64,000 nt of DNA from contig OX465107.1 of the NCBI GenBank assembly GCA_949987565.1, positions 11,041,721-11,105,720 on the forward strand, written 5' to 3'. Made by a program: the position numbers and the translations under genes. The notes under the pieces were generated by a model that was not told the origin of the DNA, made no database searches, and saw only the letters and a list, made by a program, of their open reading frames with translations. The DNA is from Luidia sarsii (Eukaryota; Echinodermata; Asteroidea; Paxillosida; Luidiidae). Of the stretch, positions 54,101-64,000 are shown piece by piece (positions within the stretch are counted from its first letter, which is position 1; the number at the start of each line of letters is the position of its first letter).

Positions 54101-57100
54101 GAGAAAACTCTTCTGATTGCAATGGTGCTGGTCAATTTATGAGATTTATGGAAACTGTTGTACCCAAATGCAGATTGAGAACTTGCTGTCAAGTATGCAG
54201 ATAACATTATGTAGCTTTCTACTCCTGTAGACACTCCAGCCGTGTTCCCACAAGACTTTTTTCAAAACCTTTCCACGACATTCCAGAAAGTAATTCTACC
54301 TTACATGTACATACTGTTAATCATCGTGAATGGCTGATGGGATGGCACACTGAGGGTGCACAATAACATTTGACCTTCTGCGGCAATATGCAGCAGTTCA
54401 ATTGTTGTTTAGTCATCCACCAGTCCATCTTCATCACTGATTACTAGTGCAGTACCAGTCCCATTATATACCGGTACGTGAAAATCGTCCACAGTAAAGT
54501 ATAAACCACTTCAAAGTGACAGTTCTCAAATGACGAAATGGATCAATCTTGGAACATAAAAGAACTTCCATTAATAACATTTGAGGAAACAAGTATGGTC
54601 ATGGTAATTTTAAGGTTCAGGCAGGGATAGGGTTAAGTACCAGGTAGGTCACCTGACTTTACTTCCATAGGCCCTCCTGTAATCAACAATAAATCAAAGA
54701 TTTCTGCCATTTTTCACAACAGAATCGCATGTACCATGAGACTTCTTTGCAGCATGTGAGCAGTGTAAACAAAATGAATTTCTTCAGTGACCAGTGGATT
54801 GATAGAGTCTGTATACCATAGCAATTTTCAGGCACCAATGAGGGATTAGTGTGCAGCGGTGATGTAATACAGGAAGATGGAGTGCTTTACCGTGGGCCTG
54901 CAGTAGTCTTATATCGTGGGACTTTTCCCACAGGACTTTTTTTCAGTCCTATTAAGTTACCGTGGCTGAGCAGAAAGTTTCCCCAACGTCTTTCGGCCTG
55001 GTAGTTTCACATCAAGGTCGCGGTAACTTAACAGGGACATTAGTTTGCCCTTTGTTCCCACATGACTTAATTCTGTCATTCGTCTGCACAACCGTGACAA
55101 AATTAAGTCCTTTGAAAACAAGGCTTTATTCACATCACTACATTACTGTACTAATAACATCAATGTGATTGTGACACAGAGGACCCTTTACTTTTTTATC
55201 ATGTGAAGTGGCTTATTAACCACTTGCGCCGGGACCTCCGAATCCGGAGGTCAATTGGATTGCCTTTGCAACGGGGCCCTCCGAATCCGGGCACCACTAT
55301 TGTCCACATTCTAAACAAAGACTCTTTTCAGCTTCGAACAAAGCAATATGAATCAGTACAAAGACCCTTTTTGACGCAAGTTGCCACATGAATTGCAAGA
55401 TTAGCAGCAGTAATTGGGCAATTGTGAGACTCTTACTGTGGAGGATCAAGGGATACCGCGCTGCAGCTGAAAGCACTCGGGGGACATTGTCTTTGCATGC
55501 CACACAGCCCAACGGTCGTCGGTCTGGCATTCGAATTCCCCCCACATTCTTTACCGTAATCTGTATGCTCGTTTGTGGCCGACCAACTCAAAGATTTGAC
55601 TGCCTGGAGTGGAGGCCGGAGTCTGCGGTCAGGGATTGTCAGCAGCGTACACGCACGCACACACACACGTCCGTTACGGTCCATTGACGACGCACAAAGG
55701 GCCCTTTTTCGAACGGATAATCTCTTGACAAAAGCCACAACGACGTCCGAATTGTGCCAGGTTTTACTCTCTTGTACCCATAGTATACCCTTATCGATTT
55801 ATTTCACAGAAATATATTGTTCCGATTGTTTTAGCAAGATTTTGAAATGATGCATTGTTCAAAAACCCCCGTATGGCGGTCATCGGCGCTGAAAAACCCC
55901 CCGGCGCGAAGTGGTTAAGTACATACCGGGGTATACCAAAATCATAATGTACATGTATTTTGTACATATTGTTTTGGAAGGTGACATATGTCAAGTAATC
56001 CTACTGATTTGGTGATAAAGGCTTTAATGTTGGAGTATTTGTTAATGGGGATCTGTCCAGGATTAATTCTGTGAATTCTCTTGGCTTCATATCATTTCTG
56101 TGTTGAGTGTTCTCTTGTCAAAGAAACAGAATAATGACGGTATCCTTTGCTCTTTGAATAGAATACATGTTTATATTTGTTCACATTTTGTTATTGTGTA
56201 GACGATTTGATCAGCTAAAATATGATTGTCAACATCTACAAGCAGCACTTACAAATATCCAACATCGTAGATACATGAAGGAACAGGAAAGAAAAGATAG
56301 AGATGAACTACTAACAAGAAGATTTGTAGCCAATGTAAGTCCACGATACTGAATTATTTAATCCATAATCTCTACTTTGCAGGCTGGTGGGAGTACATTC
56401 AGGTGTCATTTAGCAAAGTTATGCCAAGGATATGAGACCAACAAGGCAGATTAAATTTTGGGATGAGGGAAATTTGGTTTAGGGAATCTCTTTGGACAGA
56501 AATTGTTGCCAACATGTTACTGATGTCTTGAGAAACTGTTTTGGATGTGGAAGGAGGTATCTAATAGACATATACAGAATGTCAAGATGTATTGTGGAAA
56601 TACTGGAAATATATGCATTTCTTTTGGACAAAACATGAGACATTATTCAGTCTAATCACCCAGTGGAAGTAAGTGGGTCACCACTGTTGGTGACTCTTGT
56701 ACACATGCTGTGTAGGTACAGAATGAGAGTGAGCGCAAGGATATGAATCTGAACGATAGCTTTGGGTTGGGGGAATTAAGCAGTTGATTGCAGTCCTATT
56801 GCTGAAAATTACTGATACTTTCTTGCAAGAATATTTAACATGAAAAGCTTTGACCTTGTTGAAAGCAGTATTTCAACCAGCCATTGGTGAATATGCTATA
56901 TAGCTGTTTATTTTTGATTTGACAATTTAGCTAATATTAAGATCAGAAAATGGAACAATTGGTACAGTACATGTACCTTGTTTTGTTTTCTTGTTTCAAG
57001 CATTTTAAAATAAAGTTACCCGTAAGTGGAATGAAAACCAACATATTTGTTCACAAATTAAAGAGTAAATATTTGACCTCTAACCTCTGGCTTAACATAC

Positions 57101-59117
57101 CAGAGCTTTACCACCTCTACTGTCTCATAGGAAAACATTTTCTAGTGTGGTTACTTCAAAAAGCACCAAGTGTGATGTTTTCTCAAAAATGGGAAGATGT
57201 TTGATCCCTTGCAAACTTGTTGTTAGTACTGTAGGTTTGATTAAAGGGTCTGTGCAATAATTTTTGTTCTTAAATCCATGTTACAGAACTGTTTTGCAAT
57301 GCTCCTCACAACCAAACCGCATTTAACACTCATTCTGGGGGTGTATTTGCAAGTTTTCAGGTTTTATGTTTATGAGAATTTGTAATATTCATGAGCAAAT
57401 TTCTAATGGCATCACAGGGTCATGCAACGGAAACTCAATTGGTTGTGTACAAAAGGTTCTTCTTTCCCCCTGCAGACCTACCTCTAAATTTAAACCTGTT
57501 GATCTACTGCCAAAATGTATGCTTCATGATAATTTAGTGAAGGAGTTTTTCATCAAACCTAACCCCGAGGGATCAATTTGCAGTTTGAAAGTTAATGTTT
57601 TTCTCATGTATTTTAAACTGTGGGTTCCTGACATGACCTTGCAATAGCGCCTTCATTTTTATAAGGATATTTTTAAAGGTACAAAAGATGCCAATTTCTG
57701 ACTCCACTAAGAAAAAGAAGCTTGCAAATATGTTTGTACACTTCAGATCCATAGATGACAGCAGAAAATGAGCTTGAATGTGATATTCATTGCACAGACC
57801 CTTTACTGTAACTGAATCCTGGGGGGAATCTCAAAGGAAACCTTTTAATTGGAATCTCAGTATGCCTTCTGCCTTCTAGTGTGAGTGCCTTATTGACAAA
57901 TGATTGTTCAAAGTCATGCAGTAAAATTGTGTAGCAGCTGGTGTTGCAGTCAGTAATAGGTATATTTTATTTTGCATATGTGAGATTGAATAATCTCACA
58001 ATAATCTATAAGTATTTGCCTTTCAAAATTACTTGTATGATGTTGCCTAAGTAGTTTTTTATGTTGGTAGTTTGTAGTTTTTAATTGCTATTATTAGTGG
58101 ACATGCCAAGGCAAAGATTGCTTGAACAGAAGTAATTAAAGGCAACAATATAGGCCATAATAGAAAACCAACATCTTGTCTTTAACATGTATTATTTGCA
58201 ACTTAAACACACTGAATATTGTTTAATGTATGTTTATACATGTATTTCAAGATTTATGAAATTAATTTTGTCAATACATAGGATGACAACACCTCCATTA
58301 TGATTGACAATGAGTTACGACATAATACATCCCTCCACGATGCCCACAGAGGAATTGATGACTTGCTTGGAGCTGGTGCTGCCACTATTGAGAATCTCAG
58401 AAGCCAAAGGGGGATTCTTAAAGTAAGATTTTGTCATTTTGTGTGCATGTGTTAGGACGTACATGTACATGTACATGTACGTAGGTCTGGACAGTACAGT
58501 CTTGTATTACCCGGTATGCACATGCATGATGCTAGTCAAGACATGTACAGAAACTGTCTACATCAACTTTCATAAAACATTTTACCAACAGACATCAGTT
58601 AGACATCAGTTACAATGTTTTGAAAAAATTGTTTAGATGAATAGACTTTGCATAGAGTTTGGCTATGGTGGCAGTAACTCGAGCTGTATTTATAAACCGA
58701 CACACCCAATAACAGCATGAAAACTTCAATGATGTACACATAAATTTCACAGGCACAGCAAACAGCAGTCTGGTAGGAATTCACTGAAGTCATAATTTGA
58801 AAGAAAGACTCGTGCACTGAAATATAATTCAAATGTATAATATATATTTGTTATTTAGGAGTTAGTTTTGTTTCAAACAAAGTTTCAAGTGTGCGTGGAT
58901 ATGTACACATCAGATTTTTTTTTCTCATGTATGTTTTCTTTTCTTTTCAACACAGGGCACTCAAAAGAAAATTCTAGATATTGCCAACTTTTTGGGATTA
59001 AGTAATACTGTCATGCGACTCATTGAGAAGAGAACCTCCCAAGACAAATGGATTCTTTTTGGAGGCATGTTTATCACATGTTTTGTTATGTATCTATGTT
59101 ACATTTATCTTGCATAA
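51194..59117 (+). CDS. GOSR2: GOSR2 / membrin, Golgi Qb-SNARE (6 exons)
   Basis: Coding exons: 51194-51222, 52991-53058, 53359-53467, 56202-56334, 58282-58422 and 58956-59117. Donors are GTAAGT, GTATGT, GTAAGT, GTAAGT and GTAAGA, all acceptors are AG, and every phase joins cleanly to give 213 residues, about the family length. Exon 1 encodes only [10 protein letters not shown]. Exon 2 gives [14 protein letters not shown]. Exon 3 gives [19 protein letters not shown] (N-terminal helical region). Exon 4 gives [18 protein letters not shown]. Exons 5-6 carry the SNARE motif, including [20 protein letters not shown] and MRLIEKR. The C-terminal anchor is the hydrophobic run from about residue 191 ([17 protein letters not shown]). 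Membrin pairs with syntaxin 5, Bet1 and Sec22b in ER-to-Golgi fusion. The start is chosen because it fits the conserved M-x-x-L-Y-x-x-T-x-K opening. Large introns carry a piggyBac-type MITE and an antisense hammerhead. Confidence 0.95.
53752..53806 (-). ncRNA. Hammerhead ribozyme, intact core, antisense in GOSR2 intron 3
   Basis: On the minus strand: CTGATGA (53794-53788), one unpaired A, stem II GGTT/AACC (53786-53783 and 53772-53769) with a 10-nt loop, GAAAC (53768-53764) and GTC (53763-53761). Stem I begins GC/GC and resumes after an internal loop as GTTG/CAAC. All invariant residues are present. The layout with a minimal helix III is that of Penelope-like element hammerheads. Confidence 0.7.
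53795..54024 (-). pseudogene. Possible retroelement C-terminal coding fragment upstream of the antisense hammerhead
   Basis: The minus-strand frame ends with [18 protein letters not shown] and a stop, just before the hammerhead. The region is GC- and CpG-rich, unlike the surrounding AT-rich intron. That contrast and the position suggest it entered with the ribozyme as one element. No domain was recognised. Confidence 0.35.
55216..55918 (+). mobile_element. piggyBac-type MITE F, full copy (703 bp), in GOSR2 intron 3
   Basis: TTAA at 55216-55219 and 55915-55918 flank ends CCACTTGCGCCGGG and CCCGGCGCGAAGTGG. Inside, GGGCCCTCCGAATCCGG motifs lie near the left end, and the rest matches the 45941-46645 copy in reverse. 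It has no transposase; short frames on both strands are incidental. Confidence 0.88.
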
Positions 59118-59940
59118 CATCCTAAACACTGACTTGTGATATACTGAATTCAGTTTACATACAAAGCATTTTTAGTGTAAAAATGTACACGAATGTCAGT
59201 ATTTCACTGCAATAACTAATTATATTAGGGCAAAGCCATTTCAAATGCCCTAACTTAATAATTGGACAGAATTTTCTGTGTATTTTATTTTTCTTTCATA
59301 TTTTTCTTAACTAGCCATGCATTTGTATACATAAACATTTTTGGTTTTTAAAGGCCCAATACAACATTGGGAAGATCGGAAAAATCTATGTCCACAGATT
59401 TCCATGTAATTTACACAGTTTGTAGATGGTCATGATAGATTCCTCATGTTGAAATCTTACAGTCTAGGATGCTGTAATTCCCTAGAAATCTACACTCAAA
59501 CATCGACAAATAGTTTATTACTCGCAAGTCATAAACTATTTCTTACACTACAGAATGGTGCAAAAACCCTGACGGTTTTTTACCTTTTTCTACTTTCTCA
59601 GATCACCATTTGAGCTAAAACTTTTGCAGGATTGCTTTTTTGGAATGTTTAATGGTTTAACACACAAACTGTGGCAATCTTTTGACCTTTACCAATGTTG
59701 TATAGGTCCTTTAAGAATAGAGCTATGAACTGTTCATCCACTAAGAAATCAATCTTATCATCATCATGATAGTGTTAAGTTGTTGTTGTAGGTTCAACAA
59801 GTTTATATCATATTGATTATGATACACAAAATGGAAATTCTTTCTATACCTTCAATGGTCTAATTATGTATAATTTAAGACATAAATACAAACTGTTCAA
59901 ACAGTCAAGTAGCTTTGTTTCAATACATGTGGTCAATTCC
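59118..59940. other. GOSR2 3' UTR and downstream flank
   Basis: AT-rich with no further coding sequence. I did not find a convincing AATAAA within the first few hundred bases, so the 3' end is undefined. Confidence 0.4.
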
Positions 59941-61420
59941 ACCGTTACGGACGTTAAATTCATAGCCAACTTCAAACATTTAATTGACAAACAAATCTAT
60001 TTGCAGTTGCAAGAACAGTTCATTTCTTCTGATAATTGTAGAAAACATGTATATGTTTAACATGATACATTTACATTGTTTTTGCTTTATTGGTTAATTA
60101 ACCACAAGCGTTGAAAGCGAGCGTTACGGACGCTACTCATTATGACATGGTTTTCTTTCGTATTGAACATAATGGTGGAACTCTGTGAAGTAACTTACTT
60201 CATTATTTTTAACCACCTATTCTAAAATAGGTCCAACTTCATTCTATGTAATCATAAACAGCAAGTTTGAATTACGGTAAACACTTTGTATTGTCTAAAT
60301 GGCTTAATTAAGTTGTTACGGATGTTAAATATTGATGTTACGGACGTTACATGTATAAAAATGCAAGGGAGCAACACATATTAACCACTTTATTTTAAAC
60401 TTACATTTGTCTTTGTAATACATCCAAGTAATATAATGTCAAGTTCTGATGCTAAAAGGGCAGGGAAAGCATAGCCTCAGTTTGAGGTTCTTCTACCCCC
60501 CCCCCCCCGACCCCCACACAGAACCCTACATACGTACACTGTACCTTGAACTTGAAAAAGGGTAAATCATCTTTTTATGGTCAAAAATCTGTATAGTCCT
60601 TGTCATTCTGCCTTTGAGAAAGGTCCTGCTAGGATCGAAACGTCAGGCCCACTAAATTTTGATATTGGCATTTTGGTAATTTTAATCAGTACCGGTAAGT
60701 AGTTTGCAACAATTTTGTATATCACACTTAGCCTAAAAGCTGGTGGAATCAGTTTTCCTCACCACCACAACAGAAAGATAGACAAGTTATTTTACAATGT
60801 TTGGATTTGAAAGTGATTTTGACTAGGAATTATGGAATGCCTATTCAGCCTTCTTGATATCCACATCAAAGAGAAGCTGGCTCCCTACTCTGCAGTTCTG
60901 CTGGCGGATCTTCAGGATATTGCTGGACACATTGACCTTCATTTTGCTGGTACATAATGTTGATGTATATCTTGCTGCTGATCACTGGCTTCTCAACTTT
61001 GCAGATCATTAACACTTGCCGTCACTTCAGGATAGTGAAGAATAAGCTGCTCTTCTGCAGTGGGCATTTGCTTCAGCCTAGATTCAGTTCATTTGATACT
61101 ATGGAGATGGTTTGAAGGCTATCTTACAATCCCCTTGAGGAGATACATAGTCAAATGAGAGTGTGCTACATGTAGGTACATATGGTACATTTTCCCACAC
61201 AGCTGTATTGACCTCATGAGTCTTGAGTACTGCTGCAGCATGACTCATGACTCAGGGTCACGAGGTCATGAGGTTAATTTCAAGGGTGCAGCAGCATAGG
61301 ACAAAATCATTTGTAAGGAGGTGTGATATATTATGTAGATGGTCAATAAAAACTGAAGCTCTATAGTGTCTTAAGTAAAGCTGTAACGTCCGTAACAATT
61401 TATGTAACGTCCGTAACACT
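59941..61420. repeat. Region with six GTTACGGACGTTAC-type motifs
   Basis: The near-palindromic 14-mer or close variants occur at 59944, 60123, 60315 and 60337 (forward), and at 61383 and 61404 (reverse). Forward copies on one side and reverse copies on the other suggest subterminal repeats of a non-autonomous DNA element about 1.5 kb long, but terminal repeats and a target duplication were not identified. Confidence 0.45.
60595..60725 (+). repeat. PLE terminus with degenerate hammerhead (60610-60648)
   Basis: Stem I GCCT/AGGC, box TTGAGAA, stem II GGTCC/GGATC, then GAAAC and GTC. This is the same as the 27.3 kb copy, including the altered first box. The downstream CCACTAAATTTT and GCATTTTGGTAATTTTA match the 30.3 kb minus-strand copy. 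Confidence 0.7.
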
Positions 61421-62440
61421 CGTAAGCCTATTTCAAATTATCATAATTAAAAAATTCTTACGTTATAATTTAACCCATGGTAAGTTTGCAGTAAATATGA
61501 GGTATGATGAAAGTCAGTCATTTATGTTTCCCAAAGAAATATTTCAGTGCGCTTTTGGTGTTTTCACCTGTGGTATGCCAGGAGTCCTGGACATTGGTTT
61601 AGACTGTCCTTTTCACTAGGCCAACATAACCTCATTTCACCAAAGCCAATTAAACTATATTATTTTTTAGAAATGGTTCACCATACAGTCAACCATCATC
61701 CAGAGGTGTCTACTGTCCAGCCTACAATTACATTCCGGCACCTCCTGCCCTCAACAACCAATCTGACTGAAGAATCAAGAAGCTAGCCTTCTTCCCAAGT
61801 CATACCATTGTACTTTTTGTAGAGAACCATATTATGTGAGACCGAGTGGCCCTGGCCAATGTACCAGACATTGGCCAGGGCCACTCGGTCTCACATAATT
61901 TGGCTGTCAAATGGAGACTTGGAACGCAGTTTGAATTTGAATTTGGAATCGAGTTGGTGCTTTATGTCGCGGTCTGGGAGTTGAAGACTCCAGCCCTTGG
62001 AGGGGTGTGGACTCCTCCTCGATGTGGGTGTGTACCCTCCGAATGAAGACACCACAGACACTTGATTTGGAGTTAGACCAGTTTTAATTCTCCCAGATCT
62101 TTTTCCCTTTAATACAAAGAGCATTACAGAAACTTCTAATTCTACATTCCACTATACAATAAAAACAATACAATAACAATGACGAACAGTTATAGCAACT
62201 AACAAAGACGTATGATCTCAAGGCAGCTTTGAACTCAGAGATTGAATAGACAGAACAAATATTGAGCAGTAGTGAATTCCAGAGATGGGGCCAGCAATAA
62301 AAGAAGATCGATCGCCCCATGAATTATGAGCATGAACATTAATTAGATACACTTTATCAACCAGGTAAATTAAACAGAAAAGTTATTATACTCTTACACA
62401 AAGATTGGGGAACTCAAGGCTGCGCTCCCTCTCTCTCTCA
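60726..62440. other. Unassigned intergenic DNA
   Basis: A minus-strand stretch at about 60840-61090 looks like degenerate coding sequence (for example IRQQNCRVGSQLLFDVDIKKAE) with several stops, possibly a processed pseudogene; the parent was not identified. A short inverted repeat TGGCCCTGGCCAATGTACCAGACATTGGCCAGGGCCA lies at 61846-61884. Confidence 0.3.
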
Positions 62441-62444
62441 CCAA

Positions 62445-62445
62445 C

Positions 62446-62500
<55 letters not shown>

Positions 62501-62835
62501 AGGGGGAGGGGGAGGGGGGAGGGGAGGGAGAGGGAGAGGGAGAGAGAGAAGGAGAGGGAGGGGGAGGGAGAGGGAGAGGGAGAGGGAGAGGGAGAGAGGG
62601 AGAGGGGGGAGAGAGAGAGGGGGGAGAGGAGGAGGAGAAGGAGAGAGAGGAGGTGAGAGGGCGCAGGCGGAGAGGGGGAAGATGGGAGAGAGGGGGAGAG
62701 AATGGGAGAGAGGGGGAGACAAGGGGAGAGAGGGGGAGAAGGGGAGAGGGGAGGTGAGAGGGGGAGAGAGGGGGAGAGACAGGTGGAGGGAGATGGAAAG
62801 GGGTAGAGGGGCTTTAGATATTAGGGGGCGACAGC
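62445..62835. repeat. GA-rich low-complexity array
   Basis: GAGAGAGA followed by GGGGAGGGAGAGG-type purine repeats. It resembles, but is not a simple copy of, the array in Wnt9 intron 2. Open frames are by-products. Confidence 0.9.
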
Positions 62836-63570
62836 GAGTGGGTGGAGATCGAGGGGAGGGCTACGACAAGGCGTAGGGAGTGGGAGAAGGAGGGAGGACA
62901 CGATGTTTATGCCAAGTCCTGATAAGGTTGTGGCTGGGTAATGCGCATGCAGTCGTCAGTCAGTACTCAGTAATGTCACTGCAATGGCGATCGATCGACC
63001 TGCTAGGGTGGTTCTTCTGGTTTTCCGATTTCGTCGAGAGTCGGTCGTTCCCCAGAAAGAAAAGAAAAGGAAAAGCTCTACGATCTGTGACAACAGACGT
63101 AGATTTCTCCTTATACTTGTTGTAGTCGGTATTTTTAATACAGCTATAGTGCATACGCATAATACTATACAGATTATTGTGTACGTACGTACGTACAATT
63201 ACGTGTACATGTACATGTATTCGTAGATTACGTACGCACGTATAACAGTTGGTAACGATACATAAGGCTGCATCAGAATTCATTGGCTACGGCTTGAAAG
63301 TACACGAGTCTATGGAAGTCGTCCAAATTAACAAGCGGTTGCAGCCAGTCCCCATAGGGCTAGGGTTGCGTCTTGCTTCTATAACTGCAGTCAAAGATTG
63401 CGCCGCACACGTTGAGCGCGGCGCTCTAATCATAATTATTGTTGAAAAAAATATGTGGGTGTGTGTATGAACAGTAATATAATGTGCACATGTACTGTAC
63501 ATGTACACGCGGTGCATCTGGCATGTGCACATGCAGTGCACTATATGCACTGCATGTACATGTACATGTA

Positions 63571-64000
63571 TCGTGGGAACCCCCGTTTTCGACGGTACAC
63601 GTTGTCGACGCTTAGCCTTCTAACTCACATCGCACGATGAAAACAACTCCGTATAACGATCTCAGACTTCGTATCTTACAGTTAGTTTCCTGCTCTTGTC
63701 CGTCACCGAAAATGTGGAAAGTTAAGGCTATTCCGGTAGACCAAACTCGTGTGATTCAAAAAGTTGCTCTTTTTGGGTCTATTTTCCTAGGTACAAAATT
63801 GGCAGTTGCTTCGAAGCTCCAGTTTTCTTTGTTGTTGGTCCTAAAAAAAATCGGAGTGTACCATAACAAATCCCAACATCCGTAGAAAAAAAATATATCA
63901 GGCAACTTGAATTGAGGCAGTCCGTTCTGGGTAAAAACTATGGAGGCTCCTATAGGGCGTCTCGCTTATATAATTTTTTTAAATATTTTTTTTATTATTA
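63571..64000 (+). mobile_element. MITE family E, copy 3 (cut by window edge)
   Basis: It starts TCGTGGGAACCCCCGTTTTCGACG and is a close inverted match to 41948-41540, through CTCCTATAGGGCGTCTCGC near the end. The upstream flank (63480-63570) is TGTACATG-rich, as is the flank of copy 1. Confidence 0.8.

Overview
This window is eukaryotic nuclear DNA from an animal. It has spliced genes with GT-AG introns, a large mixed load of transposable elements, SINEs and simple repeats, and no bacterial or organellar gene organisation. The most likely source is a marine invertebrate deuterostome (hemichordate, echinoderm or cephalochordate). The reasons are a Ty3/gypsy element with the PR-INT-RT domain order described for deuterostome Gmr1-type elements, a Wnt9 next to GOSR2 neighbourhood that vertebrates share, and abundant TACATGTA and TAGGCCTA motifs. 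The species cannot be fixed from the sequence alone.

Three host genes are well supported. (1) A single-exon GT31 beta-1,3-galactosyltransferase-like gene lies at 16528-17865 (+). (2) Wnt9 lies at 31370-36943 (-); I resolved four exons with consensus splice sites and matching phases, giving a complete 375-residue secreted ligand. (3) GOSR2/membrin, a Golgi Qb-SNARE, lies at 51194-59117 (+) in six exons, including a 10-codon first exon, giving a complete 213-residue protein. Wnt9 and GOSR2 are neighbours in divergent orientation, about 14 kb apart. A THAP zinc-finger remnant (5560-5771) and two unassigned exon candidates (12367-12669 and about 13308-13375, both -) are weaker.

Layout: 1-5.0 kb is a decayed gypsy/Gmr1-type retrotransposon on the minus strand that runs off the left edge. 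6.3-10.9 kb holds three nested long-inverted-repeat (foldback) DNA elements and AGT/ACT tracts. 15.4-16.0 kb holds tRNA-derived SINEs, and 16.5-17.9 kb the glycosyltransferase. 23.0-27.4 kb is a broken non-LTR retrotransposon abutting a Penelope-like element (PLE) 3' end. 29.4-31.3 kb is a rearranged PLE on the minus strand carrying a G-rich satellite, a Harbinger-type MITE and a hammerhead-ribozyme element. 31.4-36.9 kb is Wnt9, with large simple-sequence arrays in its introns. 39.4-46.7 kb is a dense cluster of palindromic and MITE elements. 46.99-48.73 kb is a 9-bp minisatellite. 51.2-59.1 kb is GOSR2, with a piggyBac-type MITE and an antisense hammerhead in its introns. 59.9-61.4 kb carries a repeated GTTACGGACGTTAC motif and another PLE ribozyme remnant. 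62.4-62.8 kb is GA-rich, and 63.57 kb to the end is another MITE copy.

The most unusual signals are self-cleaving RNA motifs. Two hammerhead ribozymes have intact cores (30443-30476 + and 53761-53794 -). Three are degenerate relatives, two of which share the same core substitutions. The 30.4 kb hammerhead is followed, about 13 nt after its predicted cleavage point, by a hairpin that looks like a replication-dependent histone mRNA 3' stem-loop. Related sequence recurs as an inverted pair near 11.1-11.25 kb.
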